Assembly (NCBI RefSeq): GCF_018492665.1
Contig: NZ_JAFVME010000014.1
Coordinates: forward strand, 124,001 to 188,000
Direction of reading: 5' to 3'
DNA: 64,000 nucleotides
Source: Pedobacter sp. B4-66
GTDB taxonomy: Bacteria > Bacteroidota > Bacteroidia > Sphingobacteriales > Sphingobacteriaceae
The notes below the pieces were generated by a model that saw only the letters and a list, made by a program, of their open reading frames with translations, was not told where the DNA came from and searched no databases. Shown piece after piece: positions 28,001 to 35,295 of the stretch (positions are counted from its first letter, which is position 1; every line of letters begins with the position of its first letter). Position numbers and translations under genes: made by a program.

Positions 28001-28205
28001 CAAATTAAGAAGAATATCTGTAGGCTACGACCTTGCAAAGGTTATAAAAATTGGAAGCTTAAAATCAGTTCATGTATCTGCTTACAGCTACAACCCATTG
28101 ATGTGGAAGAAAATGCCACTGTTAGATCCTGATTATGGCGATGACAACAACCTGCAAGATCCATCAGCAAGATTTATCGGCTTATCATTAAGTGTAAAAC
28201 TTTAA
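25062..28205 (+). CDS. SusC/RagA family TonB-linked outer-membrane protein (pair 2)
   Basis: Outer-membrane importer of 1047 residues. It has a signal peptide (MKRKLLLFSVMYLLFAQAALAQ), a CarboxypepD_reg-like domain (GVVKDTNGGGIPGVSVSV), a plug (VVVTAIGIKQQKKKLGYATQ; ALYGSRGRNGAILITTK) and a barrel ending in IGLSLSVKL. The plug start IGIKQQKKKLGYA differs from the common YGTxKKxxLTG and marks a separate SusC subgroup that usually pairs with SusD-like_2 lipoproteins, as here. Codon choice leans to C-ending codons (AAC, TAC, ACC) more than in pair 1, suggesting higher expression. The gene following its SusD is a phospholipase C, so a phospholipid-derived substrate is a reasonable guess but not proven. 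Confidence 0.96.
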   Translation: MKRKLLLFSVMYLLFAQAALAQNLIKGVVKDTNGGGIPGVSVSVANTKKATVTDFEGKYSISAAADATLSFTYLGYISQNVPVAGKSQLDITLQEDSKTLGEVVVTAIGIKQQKKKLGYATQEVKTDVLSESKTMNIGNALTGQVAGLTVNNPTGMFQAPSFSLRGKNPLIVIDGIPVETDFFDVSGDNIANINVLKGTTASALYGSRGRNGAILITTKNADKDGLEININTNNMVTAGFTVFPETQTEYGNGSNGKYEFWDGEDGGISDGDMIWGPKFQPGVKIAQWNSPLRNKQTGETIEWYGNVKGTIYDDKSKYERVPTDWVRHDNLNDFLRPGLVTNNDFSVAYKGAKAQFYASGKYGFQRGQVPNTSLTTGGINFNSSFNLTSNLQLDATLSYNKVSSPNYPRYGYGPKNHMYTILIWMGDDVNGKDLRDHMYVPGMEGYRQANYNYAWYNNPYFASEELTQATSRNVLNGQAKLRWQVTPGLSLQARASGREKKSFDNMKSPKSYMNYGDSRNGDYKMWNNSQMNVDLDFLASYNKEISKDLTFTLNAGASTFNRDIQQEYASSDGLIVPFVYSLNNTQGPVQATNYLEQKSIRSVYGSANFDIFNAVYLNLTGRNDWSSTLSKENRSYFYPSASLSTMVSDYIKMPKALDYLKLYTSWAKVSDDLAPYSIASTYTKDVTYGTTPSVTYPAGLINPNIKPEQSTSYEVGLSTSLAKKVGLEFTYYNVIDENKIIDPATSEASGFKTRKVNGNKYKTQGLEIMANYNAIKRDDFKWDIAVNWSTSERKLTEIYDNQPKFGDLKLNDRADSFYGTVWQKSATGEVILDPNTGLPTRDNFNVNLGHSDPSWRLGLQNKFMIKGFDVNIDIDGAWGGVMRSVTIEKMWWGGKHPSSVEFRDAEYAAGKAIYVPEGVVITGGELKRDVNGKVLSDTRTYKKNTTAVNWQTWSQIYPYQARVTEEENKKFANVFDRSFFKLRRISVGYDLAKVIKIGSLKSVHVSAYSYNPLMWKKMPLLDPDYGDDNNLQDPSARFIGLSLSVKL

Positions 28206-28241
28206 CAGCAAACACATTACCACCTTTAAAACAACAGAACA

Positions 28242-29732
28242 ATGAAAAAACTAATATATAGTTTAATAGCCGGGGTAATCCTTCTGTCATCATGCAAGGA
28301 TCAGGATCTGATGAACATAGACCCTAACAAACCGACACAAACCCACCCTCAGCTTTTGCTAACCAAAATAGAATGGGATACCTTCCGTGCCTACAGCGGT
28401 ACTTCGCCTTTGTATGCAACCCGCATGCTTGTACAAACAGACGGAGAAAGCGAAGGCCAATATTTTAAATGGGGAAGAGGTGATTTTGATGCCTACTCCT
28501 CTCTTAGAAATGTGACCAAGATGATTGAAGAAGCCACTCGTATTAACGATAACTCATACATCGCCTTAGCCAAATTTTTTAGAGCTTACTACTTTTACAA
28601 CCTAACCCTTACCTTCGGTGATGTACCTTACAGTCAGGCCCTAAATGGAGAAGATCAGACAGGTTACAAACCTCCTGTTTACGACGATCAGAAAACCGTT
28701 TTTAAAGGAATTCTTAAGGAACTTGACGAAGCAAATACCATGCTTAAAGGCACTAACGCACCTATTGCCGGCGATATCATTTACAAAGGTGAGGCCGCAA
28801 AATGGCGCAGACTGGTTAACTCTTTCAGACTAAAAGTGCTAATGACTTTGTCTAAAAAAGAAAGCGACAACGACCTGAAAGTTAAAGAAACCTTTGCTCA
28901 GATCGTACAAAGTGAGCCCATTTTGGGCACTACTGATGCTGATAATGATGGCCAATTAATTTTCTTAGATCAGGAAGGAAACCGCTATCCAGAGTTCAAC
29001 TCAAGCGGGTTCGGATCGGGCATGTTCATGTCCTCTACCTTTATAGATCACCTTAAAAACAGAAAAGATCCACGTTTATTCCTGTATTGCACACAAACAA
29101 AAATTGGTAAAGAAGCAGGTAAAGCAATTGATGATTTTACTTCTTACGAAGGTGGTGATCCTGCTGCACCATATGCTGAAACCAGTATAAAAGCGGCAGA
29201 TGGTAAAGTATCTAAAGTAAACGACCGTTTCCCAAGTGACGCTACCAATGAGCCTTTAGTGCTAATGGGTTACTCAGAACAAGAGTTCATTATTGCCGAA
29301 GGAATTGTAAGAAACTGGATTTCCGGCGATGCAAACCAACACTACAAAAATGGTGTAAAAGCATCTTTTAAATTCTATCAAACTTACGCCAAACTTTATG
29401 GGGCCTATGTAACGGAAGAAAAAGCAAATGATTACCTGGCATTGCCGATAAACAACTTTGCTTTGAGTACCACAACAGCTCAGAAAATGGAGCAGATAAT
29501 TACTCAAAAGTATTTACGAACCTTCTTCCAATCTGGATGGAGTGCCTTTTACGACAACCTTAGAACCGGATACCCTGAGTTCCGTCGCCCTGTCGGAGTT
29601 ACTATCCCTTACCGTTGGATTTATCCTTTATCGGAATATGACAACAACCAAACCAATGTTTCAAAAGCAATTGAATCGCAGTTCGGTGCAGGTAACGATA
29701 AAATTAACCAACAAGTTTGGTGGGTAAAATAA
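28242..29732 (+). CDS. SusD/RagB family lipoprotein, SusD-like_2 type (pair 2)
   Basis: Outer-membrane lipoprotein of 496 residues that caps the preceding SusC. The signal peptide and lipobox are MKKLIYSLIAGVILLSSCKD. Helical repeats are visible (YIALAKFFRAYYFYNLTLTF; KWRRLVNSFRLKVLMTLSKK). The C-terminus ends in FGAGNDKINQQVWWVK, typical of the SusD-like_2 (PF12771) subgroup rather than classical SusD. It follows susC by 36 bases in one operon, and a long hairpin separates it from the phospholipase gene. Confidence 0.94.
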   Translation: MKKLIYSLIAGVILLSSCKDQDLMNIDPNKPTQTHPQLLLTKIEWDTFRAYSGTSPLYATRMLVQTDGESEGQYFKWGRGDFDAYSSLRNVTKMIEEATRINDNSYIALAKFFRAYYFYNLTLTFGDVPYSQALNGEDQTGYKPPVYDDQKTVFKGILKELDEANTMLKGTNAPIAGDIIYKGEAAKWRRLVNSFRLKVLMTLSKKESDNDLKVKETFAQIVQSEPILGTTDADNDGQLIFLDQEGNRYPEFNSSGFGSGMFMSSTFIDHLKNRKDPRLFLYCTQTKIGKEAGKAIDDFTSYEGGDPAAPYAETSIKAADGKVSKVNDRFPSDATNEPLVLMGYSEQEFIIAEGIVRNWISGDANQHYKNGVKASFKFYQTYAKLYGAYVTEEKANDYLALPINNFALSTTTAQKMEQIITQKYLRTFFQSGWSAFYDNLRTGYPEFRRPVGVTIPYRWIYPLSEYDNNQTNVSKAIESQFGAGNDKINQQVWWVK

Positions 29733-29771
29733 AGCCAGTGAAATAAGGATAGAATTCATATTTTTATATGC

Positions 29772-29812
29772 TACGATCGTCATCCTGAATTTATTTCAGG
29801 ATGACGATCGTA
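29772..29812. repeat. Dispersed hairpin repeat, copy 1 (after pair 2)
   Basis: A perfect 18-bp stem (TACGATCGTCATCCTGAA and its complement) has a 5-nt loop. The central 23 bases (29781-29803) occur in exact reverse complement at 35247-35269. A/T runs follow, so it may stop transcription after susD; the phospholipase gene 50 bp downstream would then depend on read-through or its own promoter. Confidence 0.8.
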
Positions 29813-29861
29813 TTAAAAAACACCACCAATTACAATAAGAACCACAATTACCCTGAATAAA

Positions 29862-32300
29862 ATGGAAAGTAGAAGAGACTTTATCAAGAAAGCAACCTTA
29901 TTAACCGGCGCTCTGGGCGTGGCAGGTATCTTGCCACCATCAATACAAAGAGCAATGGCCATAAACCCTAAAGTAGGCAGTACCTTTTTAGATGCGGAAC
30001 ACGTAGTATTTTTGATGCAGGAAAACAGATCTTTTGATCATGCATTTGGAACACTTAAAGGGGTAAGAGGCTTTAACGACCCAAGAGCCATTACCCTTCC
30101 TAACCAATATCCAGTATGGTTGCAAAGCAATAAAAAAGGCCATACCTATGCCCCATTCAGGTTAAATATTAAAGATACAAAAGCAACCTGGATGAGTTCC
30201 CTTCCACATTCGTGGGAAGACCAGGTCGATGCCCGTAACAATGGCAGAAACGATGGCTGGTTAGAAGCCAAAAAATCAGGCAATAAAGAATATGAAGATA
30301 TGCCATTAACCATGGGATATTACAATCGTGAGGACATCCCTTTCTACTATTCACTTGCCGATGCCTTTACCGTTTGCGACCATAATTTCTGCTCTATTTT
30401 AACAGGAACCAGCCCTAACCGTTGCTTTTTCTGGACTGGTAAAGTCCGCGAAGAACAGAACGCAACCTCTACCGCACACCACTCTAACGGCTATATTGAT
30501 GGTAATGAAAACGTTTCGTGGAGTACATTCCCAGAGCGCCTTTCTAAACACAATGTAGACTGGAAGATATACCAAAACGAACTAAGCGTTGGTGTTGGTT
30601 TGGAGGACGAAGAAGACAGCTGGTTGGCTAACTTTACAGATAACGACATGGAGTTCTTTAAACAATACCATGTAAAAAGACATCCGGAACACTTGATCGG
30701 CCTGCGTAAAGAAAAGACCGAAGTCGAAGCAAAATTAAAAGACAAATCAGACGATAAATTAAAAAAGAAACTAGACTTTCTAACTAAGGAGATTGAATTT
30801 TTAGAGGTAAACACCCTTGACAAATTAACTCCTGAGCAGCAAGACCTACATAAAAGAGCCTTTGTAACCAACCGTAACGATCCTGATTTCCACACTTTGG
30901 AAACCATTACCTACGATGATAATGGCACTAAAAGAACAGCCCAAATCCCTAAAGGTGATGTGCTACATCAATTCCGCGAAGATGTTGACGGCGGAAAATT
31001 ACCTACCGTTTCGTGGCTGGTTGCACCATGCAACTTTTCTGACCATCCGGGAGCGCCATGGTATGGTGCCTGGTACCTTTCAGAAGCCATAGACATCCTA
31101 ACCAAAAACCCTGAAGTATGGAAAAAGACCATCTTTGTTCTTACTTACGATGAAAACGACGGATACTTTGATCATCTTCCTCCATTTGTATCTCCTGATC
31201 CTAAAAATCCTGAAACCGGAATAGTTTCAAAATCATTAGACAATAGCTCGGAGTACCTTTACAAAGGAGAAAACAGCGATAGAGAAAGCTCACTAGGCCT
31301 AGGCTTTAGAGTGCCGATGGTGGTTGTGTCGCCTTGGTCTAGAGGCGGATACGTTAACTCGCAAGTATTTGACCATACCTCTTCTATCCAGTTTTTAGAG
31401 CAGTTTTTAAGTCACAAAACCGGCCAAAAGATACATGAAGACAACATAAGCTCTTGGAGAAGAAGTCTTTGCGGCGATCTAACATCGATATTTAGACCTT
31501 ATAACGGTGAAAACATCCCATTGCCAAAAGCAGTTGAAAGATTACCTTTTCTGGAGAGCATCCATAAAGCGAAATTTGCCAAGCTACCTAATAACTTTAA
31601 AAACTTAGATCAGCTGACCATTGCCGGTATCATTAAAAACCCTAAAGGCAACCCCAACTTGCCTAAACAGGAGCCTGGAATTAAACCTGCAAACGCAATT
31701 CCATACGAACTTTACGCTCATAGCGTATTGGATACAGCAAACAATCAGTTTAAAATTGACTTCACTGCCGGCAACAAGTTCTTTGGCGACAAAGCCAAAG
31801 GTGCGGGTTTCATCGTTTACGCTAACGATAAAAACTGGAACTTTACCGTCGATGCAGGTGATACTGTAGAATATACCTGGCCATTAAACACCTTTAAAGA
31901 TGGTGCTTATGATTTAAAAGTTTACAGTGCCAATGGCTTTTACCGCCGGTATAAAGGCAGTGCCAACGATCCTAAAATTGAAGTTTCGTTAATGTACCAA
32001 AGCGAAAAAGACGGTAGCAGGGTAAATGGCAATGTATTATTACACGTTAAACGTTTAGCCAATGGCGATTTAGTTAACTTGCTTGTAAAAGATAACAGCT
32101 ACAAAAAGGCAGCTATTAAAGCTGTTTTAAAGAAAAATCAGGAAGAAATTTTTATTCCTATAGATCTTAAGTCAAGCCATAGCTGGTACGATTTAACTGT
32201 AACTGCAGAAAAGCATGCTGATTATAGTCAGCAATTTGCCGGCCATGCAGAGCACACAAAAGAGAGCTTTACAGATCCATTAATGGGGCATATAGTTTAA
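29862..32300 (+). CDS. Phosphocholine-specific phospholipase C, Tat-exported
   Basis: Secreted enzyme that splits phosphatidylcholine (or sphingomyelin) into diacylglycerol (ceramide) and phosphocholine. The 812 residues begin with a twin-arginine signal (ESRRDFIKKATLLTGALGV). The phosphoesterase domain contains VVFLMQENRSFDHAFGTLKG, TGTSPNRCFFWTGK, TYDENDGYFDHLPPF and RVPMVVVSPWSRGGYV, all hallmarks of the bacterial PLC/acid-phosphatase-like family. Two C-terminal beta domains (DUF756 type; about residues 610-790) follow, as in Pseudomonas PlcH/PlcN. A charged helical stretch near residues 280-305 (KTEVEAKLKDKSDDKLKKK) looks like an insertion. It lies downstream of SusC/SusD pair 2. Confidence 0.95.
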   Translation: MESRRDFIKKATLLTGALGVAGILPPSIQRAMAINPKVGSTFLDAEHVVFLMQENRSFDHAFGTLKGVRGFNDPRAITLPNQYPVWLQSNKKGHTYAPFRLNIKDTKATWMSSLPHSWEDQVDARNNGRNDGWLEAKKSGNKEYEDMPLTMGYYNREDIPFYYSLADAFTVCDHNFCSILTGTSPNRCFFWTGKVREEQNATSTAHHSNGYIDGNENVSWSTFPERLSKHNVDWKIYQNELSVGVGLEDEEDSWLANFTDNDMEFFKQYHVKRHPEHLIGLRKEKTEVEAKLKDKSDDKLKKKLDFLTKEIEFLEVNTLDKLTPEQQDLHKRAFVTNRNDPDFHTLETITYDDNGTKRTAQIPKGDVLHQFREDVDGGKLPTVSWLVAPCNFSDHPGAPWYGAWYLSEAIDILTKNPEVWKKTIFVLTYDENDGYFDHLPPFVSPDPKNPETGIVSKSLDNSSEYLYKGENSDRESSLGLGFRVPMVVVSPWSRGGYVNSQVFDHTSSIQFLEQFLSHKTGQKIHEDNISSWRRSLCGDLTSIFRPYNGENIPLPKAVERLPFLESIHKAKFAKLPNNFKNLDQLTIAGIIKNPKGNPNLPKQEPGIKPANAIPYELYAHSVLDTANNQFKIDFTAGNKFFGDKAKGAGFIVYANDKNWNFTVDAGDTVEYTWPLNTFKDGAYDLKVYSANGFYRRYKGSANDPKIEVSLMYQSEKDGSRVNGNVLLHVKRLANGDLVNLLVKDNSYKKAAIKAVLKKNQEEIFIPIDLKSSHSWYDLTVTAEKHADYSQQFAGHAEHTKESFTDPLMGHIV

Positions 32301-32595
32301 ACCAGCTCCCCTGTTCTCATGACGAGGGTACTTGCTAAAGTACCCTCGTCATTCTGACTTCAGTGAAGCTGCGAAGTAAAACAATTTACCAATGACATCA
32401 TAGGTAAATTTAAATAGGCTAATTAATTGTTAATCCCGATTATTTGGATGATGCATCGTTAAGGTAAATCGGACAACACTATATTTAATTGACTAGCAGA
32501 ATCTTGTTAAAAAAACAGTCTTTTACTAGAAACAAAATGCAAAAACTATAGTAAATTTGATAATAGATTTACCATCTGTTTTAAATTAAACTCCT
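32301..32595. other. Intergenic region after the phospholipase gene
   Basis: Besides the terminator at 32319-32352, the bases after it (TCATTCTGACTTCAGTGAAG) resemble a degenerate member of the TCATCCTGA-type hairpin family seen elsewhere in the window. A TAnnTTTG box (TAAATTTG, 32552-32559) lies 36 bases before the next ATG and may be its -7 element; no TTG at the right distance was found. Nothing else is recognisable. Confidence 0.5.
32319..32352. terminator. Long hairpin terminator after phospholipase C
   Basis: A perfect 15-bp stem (ATGACGAGGGTACTT/AAGTACCCTCGTCAT) closes on a GCTA tetraloop 18 bases after the stop codon. A T-run is not prominent, so termination may be incomplete, or the hairpin may protect the mRNA 3' end. 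Confidence 0.7.
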
Positions 32596-33546
32596 ATGAA
32601 AAAGACCTCTCCTATCCTCATCTTATTATTACTGGTTTATTGTGTTAATGCCAATGCACAATTCGGCAAATTAAAAGAAGCATTAAATAACGCTGCAGGC
32701 AGTGTACTTAATAGCAAACAACTTAAGCTACTTCAAAGTGACCCAATAACAACCAACTTTGACGATTGCAATAAGACTGAAACAATGCCTGTAAACTTTG
32801 GTGCAGACTCAGTTAAAAAGAAGCTTTGCGATTTAACGTCTAGTTATACACCTGCACAAGGCTTCACTTTAAAACCGGGTTTTTATACCGGAACTTTTAA
32901 AAGCTTTTGCCTAAAGGCTGGAACTCATGGCCCAGGTAATGGTGATGGGTATTTGTTTGCGCCACTTGCTGGCCCGAAAGAGACGATTGCCAGAACACTT
33001 ATCGCAAATTGGGAGCAACACACTGAAATTGAACAAAGCAAAGTGCAATTGCTTTTATGGGCAATAATAGCGAAAACTAACTTTAGCAAACTGTCTCCCG
33101 ATCTTCAATTGGTAGCTGCCAAATTGCTTAACAAAAATGACTTGTCGGCCTTAAGCAGTAGCATAATGGATTATTTATCTAGCGAAGCGATGCTGAAAAT
33201 AACGAACAACTTGCCAGAGCCAGCTAAAACCATTGTAGAAATTGAGAACAAGATGCGGGGCTTGCTTTATCAAGCCAATTCATCTTACGATCAAATAGAA
33301 CGATTGGCGATGCTTGCCGGCACTGCTGAACCAAATACAGATTTCCCACGTGGCATATGGGGCTTGCATCCTGATGGTTATTACATTAAATACCTTCCTC
33401 ATTCTTATACCAGAACTGAAGTGGTAATTTATGTTCCTAAAACTGTTGCTTCGGTAAATTATCTGCCGGTTGGTACGGTTGCCGTGCCTGCGAGCAGAGG
33501 CAGTCAGCGTTTAGGCCAATCAAATTTATTGGTTTGCGAGAACTAG
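32596..33546 (+). CDS. Secreted hypothetical protein (316 aa)
   Basis: Exported protein with a signal peptide (MKKTSPILILLLLVYCVNANAQ). I do not recognise a characterised family. The first part contains FTLKPGFYTGTFKSFCLKAG and HGPGNGDGYLFAPLAGP, with one Cys there and two earlier that could form disulfides. The middle is helical (KVQLLLWAIIAKTNFSKLS), and the C-terminal region has FPRGIWGLHPDGYYIKYLPH followed by a possible short beta domain. The next gene starts seven bases after its stop codon, implying co-transcription with a DNA-repair-like gene, an odd pairing. Function unknown; the signal peptide argues for the periplasm or cell surface. Confidence 0.75.
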   Translation: MKKTSPILILLLLVYCVNANAQFGKLKEALNNAAGSVLNSKQLKLLQSDPITTNFDDCNKTETMPVNFGADSVKKKLCDLTSSYTPAQGFTLKPGFYTGTFKSFCLKAGTHGPGNGDGYLFAPLAGPKETIARTLIANWEQHTEIEQSKVQLLLWAIIAKTNFSKLSPDLQLVAAKLLNKNDLSALSSSIMDYLSSEAMLKITNNLPEPAKTIVEIENKMRGLLYQANSSYDQIERLAMLAGTAEPNTDFPRGIWGLHPDGYYIKYLPHSYTRTEVVIYVPKTVASVNYLPVGTVAVPASRGSQRLGQSNLLVCEN

Positions 33547-33553
33547 TACCTAT

Positions 33554-34648
33554 ATGACTGTTTCTGATATTATTAATTACAGGCTTTTTAATCAGCAGAT
33601 TGCTCAAACTTCGTTTAGTAGTCCTCAAGAAATTGTAAGCTGGATGGTGGCTATGCAGGCACAGGAATATGCAATGTCTAAATGGGCTATTGGGTTACGT
33701 TTAAATGGTATAACTGATGCTGATGTAGAAAAGGCTTTTAATGATGGGTTAATATTAAGGACTCATCTGCTACGCCCAACATGGCACTTTGTTACTCCTG
33801 AAGATATTAGGTGGTTGGTTGAATTAACTGCACCCAGGATTCGTAGGGCTATGGCTTATTACGACAAGGAACTTGAGCTGAATAGTACAATCTACAAAAA
33901 GTGTAACAATATAATTGGCAAGGCTTTAACCGGCGGCAATCAACTTACTCGCGTTGCTTTAAATGAGCTACTTCAGAATAATGGCATCAGTCTAAATGGC
34001 AGGCAAATGGGTCAGGTAATGATGAATGCAGAAATGGATTGTTTGGTTTGTAGCGGTAAACGAGAGGGTAAACAATTTACTTATGCACTGTTTGATGAAA
34101 GGGCTTCTGGGAATAAATCAATTGATAAAGATGAGGCACTTTTATTATTGGCTACTCGGTATTTTACAAGTAGAGGCCCGGCTACACTTAAGGATTTTTC
34201 AGTTTGGTCGGGGCTAACGATTACAGATGCAAAAAAAGCGGCTTCCATGTTAGATTCGGTTGTATTTACTCGGGAATCATTTGAGGATAATGAATATTGG
34301 CTATCTCGAGAAACATTGGATATGGCAGCTTCTTTTGGCGCCCCTTCTACTAAAAAGACACAAAAGAGTTTCCTTATGCCCGATTACGACGAGTATGGCA
34401 TGGGATACATTGATCGCACTGCGATATTTAATCCGATAAAGATAACCAGTGAATTTAAAAGGAATAACCCGGTGTTCGACAGGATGATTATTGTGGATGG
34501 CATTATCGAGGGAACATGGAAAAGGACCATCAAAGGCAAATCTGTTATTGTTGAGACTTATCCTTTTAGAGAGTTAAGCAAAGTAAAAGCTGACCTTGTT
34601 AAGAAAGCTGTAGACCGATTTGTTAAGTTTACTGGTAATAGTGAATAA
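33554..34648 (+). CDS. AlkZ/YcaQ-like winged-helix DNA glycosylase
   Basis: A 364-residue protein of the HTH_42 family (PF06224), which includes Streptomyces AlkZ and E. coli YcaQ/AlkX. These remove bulky or crosslinked alkylated bases from DNA. The catalytic QxQ motif is visible as Q35-A-Q37 in WMVAMQAQEYAM. Tandem winged-helix elements follow (GLILRTHLLRPTWHFVTPED; LTRVALNELLQNNGISLNG), and a C-terminal beta domain carries IIVDGIIEGTWKRTIKGKS. Having QxQ rather than QxD places it nearer the AlkZ subtype. It lies between a secreted unknown and a DinB-fold gene in the same direction, 7 and 31 bases apart. Confidence 0.87.
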   Translation: MTVSDIINYRLFNQQIAQTSFSSPQEIVSWMVAMQAQEYAMSKWAIGLRLNGITDADVEKAFNDGLILRTHLLRPTWHFVTPEDIRWLVELTAPRIRRAMAYYDKELELNSTIYKKCNNIIGKALTGGNQLTRVALNELLQNNGISLNGRQMGQVMMNAEMDCLVCSGKREGKQFTYALFDERASGNKSIDKDEALLLLATRYFTSRGPATLKDFSVWSGLTITDAKKAASMLDSVVFTRESFEDNEYWLSRETLDMAASFGAPSTKKTQKSFLMPDYDEYGMGYIDRTAIFNPIKITSEFKRNNPVFDRMIIVDGIIEGTWKRTIKGKSVIVETYPFRELSKVKADLVKKAVDRFVKFTGNSE

Positions 34649-34679
34649 AAGATGGGCTGAATATAAATAAAGAGCTAAA

Positions 34680-35225
34680 ATGACTTCAACTGAATTAGAG
34701 AAATTACGTTATCCTATTGGGCAATTCGATAAACCTGATCTGATTACCAAGTCCATATTGGATGGTTATATTGCTACTATTACTTCGTTTCCGGAGGCGT
34801 TAAGGAAAGAGGTTGCTCATTTGACAGATGCTCAACTCGACACGCCTTATAGACCCGGAGGCTGGACGATTAGACAGGTGGTTCATCATTGTGCTGACAG
34901 CCATATGAATAGTCAGATCAGACTTAAGTGGGCCTTAACCGAGGATAGCCCGATTATTAAAGCTTACTATGAAGAAAGATGGGCGGAGCTTTCTGATAGC
35001 AAGATAATGCCAGTTGAATCGAGCCTAAAGATATTAGAGGGACTTCATCAGCGATGGGTATTTTTACTAAATTCCCTTACCACAGAAGAATTAGAAAGAG
35101 ATTTTATACATCCTGAACATGGCAGAAGTATAAAGATCAACGAAAATACAGGCTTGTATGATTGGCATTGCCGTCATCATCTTGCTCATATTACGGAATT
35201 GAAAAAAAGGCAGAGTTGGGAGTAG
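34680..35225 (+). CDS. YfiT family DinB-fold protein (putative bacillithiol transferase)
   Basis: Cytosolic four-helix-bundle metalloprotein of the DinB/YfiT family, 181 residues. The N-terminus LRYPIGQFDKPD is characteristic of YfiT. Metal-ligand histidines are in RQVVHHCADSH (about 69-75) and in the C-terminal DWHCRHHLAHI (163-170). Family members are nickel or zinc enzymes thought to conjugate bacillithiol to electrophiles. Lying beside an alkylation-repair-type glycosylase gene, it fits a detoxification role, but this is inference. A long hairpin follows nine bases after the stop codon. Confidence 0.9.
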   Translation: MTSTELEKLRYPIGQFDKPDLITKSILDGYIATITSFPEALRKEVAHLTDAQLDTPYRPGGWTIRQVVHHCADSHMNSQIRLKWALTEDSPIIKAYYEERWAELSDSKIMPVESSLKILEGLHQRWVFLLNSLTTEELERDFIHPEHGRSIKINENTGLYDWHCRHHLAHITELKKRQSWE

Positions 35226-35233
35226 ATAAGGTT

Positions 35234-35282
35234 TAAAAGCGTTCATCATCCTGAAATAAATTCAGGATGATGAACGCTTTTA
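35234..35282. repeat. Dispersed hairpin repeat, copy 2 (bidirectional terminator)
   Basis: A perfect 22-bp stem with a 5-nt loop contains the core CATCCTGAAATAAATTCAGG (35247-35269 in full). This core is the exact reverse complement of that at 29781-29803. It lies between the convergent YfiT and DUF4198 genes, and its T/A-flanked ends suit termination in both directions. Confidence 0.85.
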
Positions 35283-35295
35283 TGTTATTGGTCTT

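Noticed and set aside
30491..30907. 138-codon minus-strand frame inside the phospholipase C gene
   Set aside because: Ser/Leu-rich antisense shadow of a clear coding region.
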